Source: Marinifilum flexuosum
Lineage (GTDB): Bacteria; Bacteroidota; Bacteroidia; Bacteroidales; Marinifilaceae
NCBI RefSeq assembly: GCF_003610555.1
Contig: NZ_RAPQ01000009.1
Location: 310,001-374,000, forward strand
Reading direction: 5' to 3'
DNA length: 64,000 nucleotides
The notes under the pieces are model-generated. The model searched no databases and was not told the DNA's origin. It saw only the letters and a list, made by a program, of their open reading frames with translations. A program made the translations under genes and the position numbers. Positions 37,401-44,129 of this stretch are shown piece by piece (the stretch's first letter is position 1; each line of letters starts with the position of its first letter).

Positions 37401-37575
37401 AGCAGCCTTGGCATTAATTCCAATGGCCTTGGCAAGTGATCAACCTGGTAATGAAATTCAAAGTCCAATGGCGGTTGTGATATTGGGTGGTTTACTTACC
37501 TCTACCCTGCTTAATATCTATGTTATTCCAATCGTTTATTTGGTGTTAAACAAGAAAAAACAAGAAGATGAATAA
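34483..37575 (+). CDS. czcA: Heavy-metal RND efflux pump, inner-membrane subunit (CzcA/CusA-like)
   Basis: 1030 residues from a GTG start (MLNKIIQYALHNRILVMF is the expected N-terminus). It is a proton/metal antiporter with twelve predicted membrane helices in two halves. DVDVFPDLTAPTVVVMTEA, GMAIAIGDLVDDAIIDVENV (helix 4 relay region) and FGIATRNGILLISNY are typical. The relay carries GDLVDDAIIDVEN instead of the DGAVVMVEN of CzcA. It lies 45 bases after the adaptor gene and overlaps the TolC gene by 8 bases. Confidence 0.94.
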   Translation: MLNKIIQYALHNRILVMFVSALLIIGGSYTTLNMDVDVFPDLTAPTVVVMTEAHGMAPEEVEKLVTFPIETAVNGATDVRRLRSSSSAGFSIVWIEFEWGTDIYKARQIVSEKLMPLSEMLPEGAGNPTLAPQSSIMGEVLMIGLQSDNVDPMELRTIADWTIRPQLLAINGVAQVVVIGGEYKQYQILANPQKMRYYNVSIDELMKAAEATNQNSAGGFINEYGNQYNIRGIARTSDFEELGNSVVKMYNNVPIRISDIAEVKAAAAPKIGLGTINAQQSVLLTVKKQPGVNTLKLTEKLDASIEELAKSLPEGVNVNTHIFRQSDFINSSIGNVQKALLEGSVFVIVILFLFLMNYRTTLISLLAIPISLLVTVITLKFLGITINTMTLGGMAIAIGDLVDDAIIDVENVYKRLRQNHLLPKEERKKTLLVVYDASCEIRSSIINATFIIIAAFLPLFFLTGMEGRMLQPLGIAFIVALFASLIVAITLTPVLCSFMLTSDKMLDKKSKESWLVSRLNKGYENSLQRALNHKKLILAGAGILFIASIITLTNLGRNFLPDFNEGSLTITAITKPGIALEESNKVKVLAEEALLTIPEVRLTARRTGRSELDEHSFGVNTSEIEVPFTLTDRSKSEFLQEVREKLNQIQGVNFAIGQPLSHRIDHILSGTKANIAIKIFGDDLNLMFQTANQIKTSISPIEGVVDVNVEQQVEIPQVRIKPRRDMLAKYGISITQFSEFIHVAFGGAKVSDVFEGIRAFDLVVKYNEENRGSIEAIRNALIDTWDGKKIPFSYVADIQSLSGPNTISRENVQRKLVVSANVADRDLSGIVADIQKSVDENIKLPEGYRIEYGGQFESEAKASRVLMIASIFSLLIIFLLLFQEFRSSQLAGIIMLNLPLALIGGVFTIFFTSGMLSIPAIIGFITLFGIATRNGILLISNYQSLKEKGLQLKEIILNGSVNRLSPILMTALTAALALIPMALASDQPGNEIQSPMAVVILGGLLTSTLLNIYVIPIVYLVLNKKKQEDE

Positions 37576-38743
37576 AATTATATTCGTAATCATGATATCA
37601 ATTCTGGGCCTTTCCGTAAAGGCTCAGAATACTGTTCAGGATGTACTTTCTGCCATTGAAAAAAACAATCCTGTATTAAAAGCAAATGAACAGTTTTTTG
37701 AAGCGCAGAATCTAGGGTTCAAAGCGCAAAACAATTTGGCTAATCCTGAACTGGAATGGGAAAAAAGCTTTTCGTCTGAGGAAGGAAAGCCATATGAAAT
37801 ATTGATAAGTCAAAGCTTTGATTTCCCAACCAGTTACCTATATAAGAATCAGCTTAAAAAAGCAAAAATTGCCAATACGGAAAACTACAAAGCAAAATCG
37901 AGACAAGACATTTTGTTGGAAGCAAAACTGCTTTGCATTAAGCTGATTTATTACAACAAACAAAAAGCTGAGTTGAATAATCGTTTAAGCAGTGCAGAAA
38001 AATTAAATGACTTGTTTCAAAAAAGATTGACAGAAGGTGATGCAACAATTCTTGAAGCCAATAAAATTAAAATGCTCCGTTTGAATACGGCAAATCAGCT
38101 AAAAATGACAAATAGTAAGATTGCAAACCTTACTGATGACCTCATTAAACTAAATGGAGGCAAGCAAATTGAATTTAAATTGCTTAAATATCCTTTAATG
38201 AGTATTGACCAGGAGATGAAGAATTTGCTTTCCCAATCCTTAAATGCAGATCCACAACTGAAGCTCTTAAGCACTAAAGAGGAAATTTCTGCAAAAGAAA
38301 CTTCTCTTGTAAAAACAAACTCGCTACCAAAATTTAGCATTGGATATCGCTATTTGAATTCGGATATCATGAAGCAAGCCAATGGAATAAAACTTGGACT
38401 TAGTATTCCACTTTGGGAAAATAAGAACAAGGTTAAAAGAGCCAGGTTGTTAGAACAATTTAGCAGAGAAGAGCATCTAATTGGCAAAATGGAGCTGGAA
38501 AATAAATTTTTGAAACTTTTTCGAAACTTTTTGAGTCTTGAGAAAAGTCTGAAAGAGTATGCAGGAGTTTTTACAGAAAAACGTTACGACACTCTTTTAA
38601 GAAAGGCTTTAACACACGGCGAAATATCAAGTATTGAGTATCTTACAGAAAACATTTACTATTACGAAAGTGTTGGCACTTACCTTGAAATTGAGCATGA
38701 ATACTACAAAACCATTTCAGAATTATTGAAATTTCGTTTGTAA
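37568..38743 (+). CDS. czcC: TolC-family outer-membrane channel (CzcC-like)
   Basis: 391 residues with a signal peptide (ISILGLSVKAQN). Long helices with TolC-type pattern are visible: VQDVLSAIEKNNPVLKAN at the start, GFKAQNNLANPELEWEKSF, then the second half around SIPLWENKNKVKRARLLEQ. It forms the outer-membrane exit of the metal pump. It overlaps czcA by 8 bases and completes the unit; length is at the short end of the family. Confidence 0.88.
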   Translation: MNKIIFVIMISILGLSVKAQNTVQDVLSAIEKNNPVLKANEQFFEAQNLGFKAQNNLANPELEWEKSFSSEEGKPYEILISQSFDFPTSYLYKNQLKKAKIANTENYKAKSRQDILLEAKLLCIKLIYYNKQKAELNNRLSSAEKLNDLFQKRLTEGDATILEANKIKMLRLNTANQLKMTNSKIANLTDDLIKLNGGKQIEFKLLKYPLMSIDQEMKNLLSQSLNADPQLKLLSTKEEISAKETSLVKTNSLPKFSIGYRYLNSDIMKQANGIKLGLSIPLWENKNKVKRARLLEQFSREEHLIGKMELENKFLKLFRNFLSLEKSLKEYAGVFTEKRYDTLLRKALTHGEISSIEYLTENIYYYESVGTYLEIEHEYYKTISELLKFRL

Positions 38744-38832
38744 TATTATTTGGAATGAATTAAAATACCGCTTTTTTTAGAACCTTTTGGAAACCTACGG
38801 CGTAGAACATGCAAAACGATTTCCGTTTTTAA

Positions 38833-38884
38833 GGTTTAAAGTGAATAGATAGAAGAGGATGGAGTGGTTACCATCCTCTTTTGT
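38833..38884 (+). terminator. Terminator of the efflux operon, first of twin hairpin elements
   Basis: GGTTTAAAGTGAATAG leads to the stem AGAGGATGG / CCATCCTCT with loop AGTGGTTA (38854-38880) and TTTT. A sister copy lies at 39040. The rest of the 415-base spacer (38744-39158) shows nothing else. Confidence 0.75.
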
Positions 38885-39039
38885 ATTTAATCCCCTCCTG
38901 TTTCTTTACCTTTTTCCGATTCTTATTGATATGATATTTAATCTGTTCGACAACAGTTTGTTTAATTATTTTTAATCTTTTTATTGTTCCGTTTTAATTT
39001 TATTCATATATTGTCAATGAATTTTCCATGGAAAGTTCA

Positions 39040-39088
39040 GGTTTTAAAGTGAATATGAAGAAGGACGGAGTGGTTGCCGTCCTTTTTT
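39040..39088 (+). terminator. Second twin hairpin with T-run
   Basis: GGTTTTAAAGTGAATA leads to the stem AAGGACGG / CCGTCCTT with loop AGTGGTTG (39061-39084), followed by TTTTAT. It lies about 206 bases after the first copy and differs by paired changes in the stem. Confidence 0.75.
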
Positions 39089-39158
39089 ATTGCACCAAAA
39101 TTAAAAAAAGCGAATAAACAAAATGCCTATCCGCTTTAATATTATGTATTTCAAAAGT

Positions 39159-41636
39159 CTACTTAAATAATTTCTTCAGCAGGTCTTTTCCTTTTTTCTC
39201 TAACTCCTTCTTGGCTTTTCTTTCCAATTCTTTTGCAATTGCTTTCTGAGCCTGCTTAATTGCCTTGCTTAAATCAGGCTTTACCACAGGATTATCAACT
39301 GTTCCTGTAATTTTAACTGCAACATCAAATACAGGCACATTTTCAAGACCTGGCACTTGCGCAAACATTTTATTAATATCACTACCCAAATCTTCTTTTG
39401 GCAATTTCATATCCATGGTAAAATCAAGCTTTCCATCTACCGATTGTGTTCCATATATGGTTGCCGGATTCCCTGCTACATTAGTCGTAAATGGCTTCAC
39501 AAGCACATTTCCATTTGTGATTTCAAATTCCATATCGAATTGAGTAACCGAAATTCTTTTGTACTCATCATTCTTTAAAGCTGCAGCCAATGCATCAAAA
39601 GCTTTATTTTCCTTAATCAAGATTTTACGAGAATGTAAAGATCCTTTACCATTTAAGCTCTCTGGAATTGGATTCATTTCTGCATCAAGCAAACCAGTAA
39701 TGTTCATATCCGACGAAACCTTTCCTTCACAGTTCATGGCTATTGGCATCATTTGCTTAATCATACTAAGTGAATGGTATGCATTATTGATATCAAAATT
39801 ATTGATGTCCAAACCAAAATCGATTTCCGGCTTGCTTACATCAATGGTTTTGTACATCCCATTCATGATCATATTCCCTTTAAGCATATTCATAGAAAGG
39901 TTGGTAAGCTTTGCTGTTGCATTCTTTACAACGATTAATCCTTTCACATCTTTAATGTCCATTTTATCAAAACGAATGGTATTAAAGTTTGAGCTTAATC
40001 TTAAATCCAGGTTAGCAGGAACCTCGATAACCGATAACGGTACTGTATCTGCTGAATTTTCTACTTCCTCTTCTTCAGTCATGAATTCGTTCAGATCCAT
40101 CATCTTCGAACTCATATTAAAGTTGCCTTTAAGAACCTTCCCCTTCATTGCATAAGGAATATAGTTCTCAATTTTTCCTTTCAGTTGAACATCTGATTTT
40201 CCAATTCTGGAATCGAACGAATTAAGGCTAATATAACGTGGAGTAAAATCAAGAACTGATTTTATGATTTTAACCCCTTGAGGGAAATCTGGTGTTGTGA
40301 ATACAAAATCATTCAAAACCACACTTCCTTTTGCCATAAATTTCTCAAACTCCTCTTTCTCAATTACCGAGTAGCGTCCTTTAAAAACCACATCAGAATG
40401 AACCATACCAGCAATTTTTATGCTGTCCATAGGAATGGCATGCTTAATCTTTTCAAAATCAACAATTCCTTTAAAGAAACCACTTAAAAGAGGATCCGTC
40501 ATTGGATTTTTCACATGTAATTCTGCATCAAAAGGATTGTTGGCTACTTCAAAATGAAATTTGTTGACATCCGTTGTAAGCAAATCCAATTCACCTCCCG
40601 GGTGATTTACTTGAGCATCAATTTGAATATTCTGAACTGATTCTGGCAAATCAGCATATTTTAAACTTGCTTTGCCCACTTTTAATTTAGCTCCAAAAGC
40701 AGGATACGATTCTTCTTTGAATTCACCTTTTGCAAAAGCATTTAATTCAAATTCGCCAGAAGTTTCCAGACCTTCCAAATCAGATTTGAATACATCAGGA
40801 ACCATAGCCAGCAATGATTTAAAATCTGTCTTCTCAGCATTCAATTTAAGGTCCATGCTATATCCGTTGTCAAGCATTCCTACCTGACCATCAATCCCAA
40901 AGTGCAGATCATTAATACCTAATTGGTTTTCCATGAATTTAAAGATCATGTTTTCAAGATCAGCTGCAAGATCAGCAGTTAAATTCATATTTGCATTGTT
41001 CAGGTATCTAGCTCCCTCATAATCAAAGCTAATACCTGTTAAAGTGCTTGCAACATTTAGGTTGGTTTCTTTGGCCGAAAAATCACCACTTAGGTTTAAG
41101 TCCAAATCTTCCACCGCAAAAACAGCCTTCATAGCGGCATCATCATATAACAATCCAAAATTCTCTATTCTAACCTCATCAAAAATTACTTTAAAGTCAG
41201 AAGCTTCTCCCGATTCCTCTTCCACAACTTCTTCGCCTGTTGACTTTACAATGTCCCAATTGGCCTTACCTGTTTCCAAAACTTTCGCATTCACTTTAGA
41301 ATCTGCCAACACAATGGCTCCAACTTTGATCTGAGATCCTGATATGGCTGAAGACAAATCGACAGCAGTATAAAGTCTGCCCACAAAAGCCAATGTATCC
41401 GATGCAAATTCATTTTTACCCACCACACTTACATTTTGCAATTCAATATAAAGGTTTGGGAAGTTTTTAAGCATAGATAGAGACATATCTCCAATTTCTA
41501 CTTTTGCATCAACTGTGTTATCAATTTCTGTTTTTACCTTTTCAAATATCTGATCTTTAAAAACGTAAGGCAGAATAATCAATAGCGCTAAAAGGAAAAC
41601 TACAATCCCTCCAAAAATTTTAAGAAACTTCTTCAT
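39159..41636 (-). CDS. AsmA-family inner-membrane-anchored periplasmic protein
   Basis: 825 residues. One N-terminal membrane segment (GIVVFLLALLIILPYVFKD) and a long periplasmic body of beta-rich repeats. VEIGDMSLSMLKNFPNLYIELQNVSVVG near the start and GNPATIYGTQSVDGKLDFTMDM near the C-terminus match the AsmA layout, as does the Lys-rich end (KAKKELEKKGKDLLKKLFK). AsmA-like proteins are linked to phospholipid traffic to the outer membrane. It stands alone, with the twin hairpins beyond its 3' end. Confidence 0.88.
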   Translation of the reverse strand: MKKFLKIFGGIVVFLLALLIILPYVFKDQIFEKVKTEIDNTVDAKVEIGDMSLSMLKNFPNLYIELQNVSVVGKNEFASDTLAFVGRLYTAVDLSSAISGSQIKVGAIVLADSKVNAKVLETGKANWDIVKSTGEEVVEEESGEASDFKVIFDEVRIENFGLLYDDAAMKAVFAVEDLDLNLSGDFSAKETNLNVASTLTGISFDYEGARYLNNANMNLTADLAADLENMIFKFMENQLGINDLHFGIDGQVGMLDNGYSMDLKLNAEKTDFKSLLAMVPDVFKSDLEGLETSGEFELNAFAKGEFKEESYPAFGAKLKVGKASLKYADLPESVQNIQIDAQVNHPGGELDLLTTDVNKFHFEVANNPFDAELHVKNPMTDPLLSGFFKGIVDFEKIKHAIPMDSIKIAGMVHSDVVFKGRYSVIEKEEFEKFMAKGSVVLNDFVFTTPDFPQGVKIIKSVLDFTPRYISLNSFDSRIGKSDVQLKGKIENYIPYAMKGKVLKGNFNMSSKMMDLNEFMTEEEEVENSADTVPLSVIEVPANLDLRLSSNFNTIRFDKMDIKDVKGLIVVKNATAKLTNLSMNMLKGNMIMNGMYKTIDVSKPEIDFGLDINNFDINNAYHSLSMIKQMMPIAMNCEGKVSSDMNITGLLDAEMNPIPESLNGKGSLHSRKILIKENKAFDALAAALKNDEYKRISVTQFDMEFEITNGNVLVKPFTTNVAGNPATIYGTQSVDGKLDFTMDMKLPKEDLGSDINKMFAQVPGLENVPVFDVAVKITGTVDNPVVKPDLSKAIKQAQKAIAKELERKAKKELEKKGKDLLKKLFK

Positions 41637-41838
41637 TGTTTAAAAGTCAATTTGGTTTTACATAACAAAAATAGAAAAATACTTAGAGAATTACATCAAC
41701 TAAAGATTTTAAATTTCTATAAATGTAAAATTAATTTTTTTCGATTGATCTCTTTCATCTATCTGAAAGATTTATAGTTTTTTAAGGTTTAACAAGCTCT
41801 CTGGAAGATATTTTTTCTAAAAAAAAGATTAAAATCAC

Positions 41839-41870
41839 TTGCATTACAATTCTAATTTTCCCTATATTTG
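41839..41870 (+). promoter_or_regulatory. Promoter of tRNA-Arg copy 1
   Basis: TTG (41839-41841), 21 nt, TATATTTG (41863-41870): an exact match to the Bacteroidota promoter pattern, 20 bases before the tRNA. The same arrangement recurs at copy 2. Confidence 0.85.
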
Positions 41871-41890
41871 CAGCGCCTTTAAGGAAAAAC

Positions 41891-41967
41891 GGACGCGTAG
41901 CATAACTGGATAGTGCACCACATTACGGCTGTGGAGGTTGGGGGTTCGACTCCCTCCGTGTTCACCA
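41891..41967 (+). tRNA. tRNA-Arg (anticodon ACG), copy 1
   Basis: 77 nt including an encoded CCA. The acceptor GGACGCG pairs with CGTGTTC (two G-T pairs); D-arm GCAT...GTGC; anticodon arm CCACA-TTACGGC-TGTGG gives ACG at positions 34-36; T-arm GGGGG-TTCGACT-CCCTC. It would read CGU and, after inosine conversion, CGC and CGA. It has its own promoter and terminator. Confidence 0.95.
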
Positions 41968-41971
41968 GGAG

Positions 41972-42003
41972 AGACTCATCAAACAAAGATGAGTCTTTTT
42001 TTA
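41972..42003 (+). terminator. Terminator of tRNA-Arg copy 1
   Basis: AGACTCATC and GATGAGTCT pair across a 7-nt loop, followed by TTTTTTTA. Confidence 0.92.
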
Positions 42004-42139
42004 TGCCATACATTTTGGTCAAAACAGGCCTAAAAAATCAGAAATTGAATCATATTCCATTATGAAACAAATACTGAAAATTTAAATGCCTGATTGTAAA
42101 ACAAAAAAGGATTTTTTTCGTATTTTTTACTGGAAAGGC

Positions 42140-42171
42140 TTGCAATTAACAGGTAATTTTCCCTATATTTG
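42140..42171 (+). promoter_or_regulatory. Promoter of tRNA-Arg copy 2
   Basis: TTG (42140-42142), 21 nt, TATATTTG (42164-42171), identical in spacing to copy 1 and sharing AATTTTCCCTATATTTGCA. Confidence 0.85.
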
Positions 42172-42191
42172 CACCGCCTTTTTAAGGAAAC

Positions 42192-42265
42192 GGACGCGTA
42201 GCATAACTGGATAGTGCACCACATTACGGCTGTGGAGGTTGGGGGTTCGACTCCCTCCGTGTTCA
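42192..42265 (+). tRNA. tRNA-Arg (anticodon ACG), copy 2
   Basis: 74 nt, identical to copy 1 through the discriminator base, but the next bases are CTA, so the CCA end must be added by the CCA-adding enzyme. Own promoter and terminator. It lies 301 bases after copy 1. Confidence 0.95.
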
Positions 42266-42270
42266 CTACA

Positions 42271-42303
42271 GGACTTATCAGTAATGATGAGTCCTTTTTT
42301 TAT
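42271..42303 (+). terminator. Terminator of tRNA-Arg copy 2
   Basis: GGACTTATC and GATGAGTCC pair (one G-T pair) with a 6-nt loop and a run of T. Confidence 0.92.
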
Positions 42304-42414
42304 ATGCTAATTTTAACGCAACATCCCCTCTTCTTGCAAACTTTCTTAGTAATAGATATTGTTGTTTTCCGACTAATCCTTTTTTCTTAATTTCGCCTCG
42401 AATAATTAAATATT

Positions 42415-42876
42415 ATGGCAAAAAAGATTAAAACAAACGCATTACGACTACTAGATAAGCATAGAGTAAACTATGAAGCAAAAGATTCCACTAATCTAAA
42501 AGCTGGAGATATGAGTGATCCTGATGCTTCACTTATTCATAAAACTCTTGTTACACGTGGCATTAGCAATGAACTTTATGTTTTTATCATTCCCTTGTCG
42601 AGTGAATTGGATTTGAAAAAAGCTGCTAAAGCTGCAGGCGAAAAGAAAATCTTAATGCTAGCAGAAAAGGAATTGTTGCCAAACACTGGCTACATAAAAG
42701 GAGGATGCTCACCCATTGGCATGAAAAAACAATACAAAAGCTTTTTAGAAGCTAGTTCTCTATCAATGGAACAGATTATTGTTAGCGGCGGAAAAGTAAA
42801 CTTCAGGGTAAAACTAAAGCCACAAGATCTAATGCAAATTATCAATGCCAAAGAGTTTGACGTGATACAATTATAA
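42415..42876 (+). CDS. ybaK: YbaK/EbsC-family aminoacyl-tRNA deacylase
   Basis: 153 residues. The family clears mischarged tRNA, most often Cys-tRNA(Pro). The pattern KTLVTRG...YVFIIPLSSELDLKKAAKAAG and GYIKGGCSPIGMKKQYKSFLE is diagnostic, with the conserved Lys in DLKK and the GGCSPIG loop. No signal peptide. It follows the tRNA pair but behind a terminator, so the proximity is probably chance. Confidence 0.92.
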   Translation: MAKKIKTNALRLLDKHRVNYEAKDSTNLKAGDMSDPDASLIHKTLVTRGISNELYVFIIPLSSELDLKKAAKAAGEKKILMLAEKELLPNTGYIKGGCSPIGMKKQYKSFLEASSLSMEQIIVSGGKVNFRVKLKPQDLMQIINAKEFDVIQL

Positions 42877-43007
42877 CTTAAACACTAAAAGTCATGCATT
42901 AAACTATAAAAAGAATACAAGCTTCAGTAATTATTATAATTACCCCAAACAACACTCCTATAATTTTGTCTCTATCAACAAATTAAATAATTTAAAAGAA
43001 AAATAGC

Positions 43008-43910
43008 ATTACAAAATCAAAGTGGGGTGAATCACATATTCCAAATCAAAAAGGAAGAGTTGTAATTGTAAGCGGATCAACAAGTGGAATTGGAAAAGAA
43101 GCTGTGAGAATTCTGTCTAAAAAAGAAGCTATTCTTGTTATGGCAGTTCGAAATACTCAAAAAGGCTACAAGGTAGCATCTGAAATTCAAACTGTGAATC
43201 CTGCAGCAAACATCAAGGTAATGCAACTTGATTTAACGAGTTTACAGTCAATTAAACGTTTTTCGGAGAACTTTAACAAGTCTTTCAACAGCTTGGATGT
43301 TCTCATCAACAATGCTGGTATTATGATGTGCCCTTTTGCCAAAACAGAAGATGGTTTTGAAGTACAAATGGGAACCAATCATTTGGGACATTTTGCGCTT
43401 ACAGGACATTTAATGCCTCTGCTTAAAAGCACCAAAAATTCAAGAATTGTGGTCACTTCGAGTGTTGCTCATAAATTTGGAAAAATCAACCTGGAGGATA
43501 TCAATTGGGAAAACAGAAAATACAATACTAATAATGCTTATGGCGACAGCAAACTTGCCAACCTTTATTTTGCTTATGAATTGGTACGCAAGCTCAAGAA
43601 CGATCCTGATGCTCCCATGGTTACAGCAGCTCATCCTGGATGGACCAGAACAGAATTGCAAAGACACTCAGGAGGAATTCGATTCCTGAACAATTTCTTT
43701 TCTCAAGCCCCTGCCATGGGAATTTTACCATCGCTTCGTGCGGGTTTCGATCCCAACGCCAAAGCAGGTGTTTATTACGGCCCAGACAAATTTTTCGAAA
43801 TGCAGGGATATCCGGTTAAAGTAAAATCGAATAAACTTTCGCATGATGAAGAGATTGCCAAAAAACTTTGGGATTTGTCAGAAGAGTTGACCAAGGTAAA
43901 TTTTCAATGA
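43008..43910 (+). CDS. Short-chain dehydrogenase/reductase, probably starting at ATT
   Basis: 300 residues if translation begins at the ATT at 43008. The NAD(P)-binding motif VVIVSGSTSGIGKEA lies upstream of the first standard start (GTG at 43104), so that GTG cannot give a working enzyme. The frame is open back to a TAA at 42993, and no ATG, GTG or TTG lies between. Residues from the ATT (ITKSKWGESHIPNQKG) match the usual N-terminus of this family with Ile for Met. The catalytic NAYGDSK (Tyr, Lys) and INNAGIM are intact. TAATTTTG at 42961-42968 is a possible -7 box. Substrate unknown. Confidence 0.8.
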   Translation: MTKSKWGESHIPNQKGRVVIVSGSTSGIGKEAVRILSKKEAILVMAVRNTQKGYKVASEIQTVNPAANIKVMQLDLTSLQSIKRFSENFNKSFNSLDVLINNAGIMMCPFAKTEDGFEVQMGTNHLGHFALTGHLMPLLKSTKNSRIVVTSSVAHKFGKINLEDINWENRKYNTNNAYGDSKLANLYFAYELVRKLKNDPDAPMVTAAHPGWTRTELQRHSGGIRFLNNFFSQAPAMGILPSLRAGFDPNAKAGVYYGPDKFFEMQGYPVKVKSNKLSHDEEIAKKLWDLSEELTKVNFQ

Positions 43911-43980
43911 ACAATTGGAAATAAACGGTAAGAAAATTACAACTTGTAATTCGTGAATTTGTGCGAAATCCATACACTTC

Positions 43981-43999
43981 CTGTTGGATAATCCAACAG
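43981..43999. promoter_or_regulatory. Near-perfect palindrome before the C45-type gene
   Basis: CTGTTGGAT-A-ATCCAACAG: 9-bp arms around a single base, 131 bases before the ATG at 44130. With one central base it cannot form a normal hairpin loop, and no T-run follows, so a dimeric-repressor operator is the better guess. Confidence 0.55.
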
Positions 44000-44129
44000 A
44001 AATATCAAATACAAATGCAAAACATTCTGTAAATCAACATAAAGTTATTTTGGCACAATACTTGATTTGCAATTACCAGTTTTATAAATTACAAAACAAA
44101 AACTAATTGTTAAGCTAAGTATCACTGCC

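Noticed and set aside
39559-40155. 198-residue frame opposite the AsmA-like gene
   Set aside because: Antisense shadow inside a long, well-supported gene; no upstream signals.
42060-42266. 68-residue frame covering tRNA-Arg copy 2
   Set aside because: It overlaps the tRNA in antisense; this is the well-known false protein from tRNA genes.
43008-43910. Frameshifted pseudogene as explanation for the missing dehydrogenase start
   Set aside because: The frame is intact from the expected N-terminus to the stop and the catalytic residues are kept; no ATG was found in the other frames that would join by a simple shift. Only the start codon is odd.
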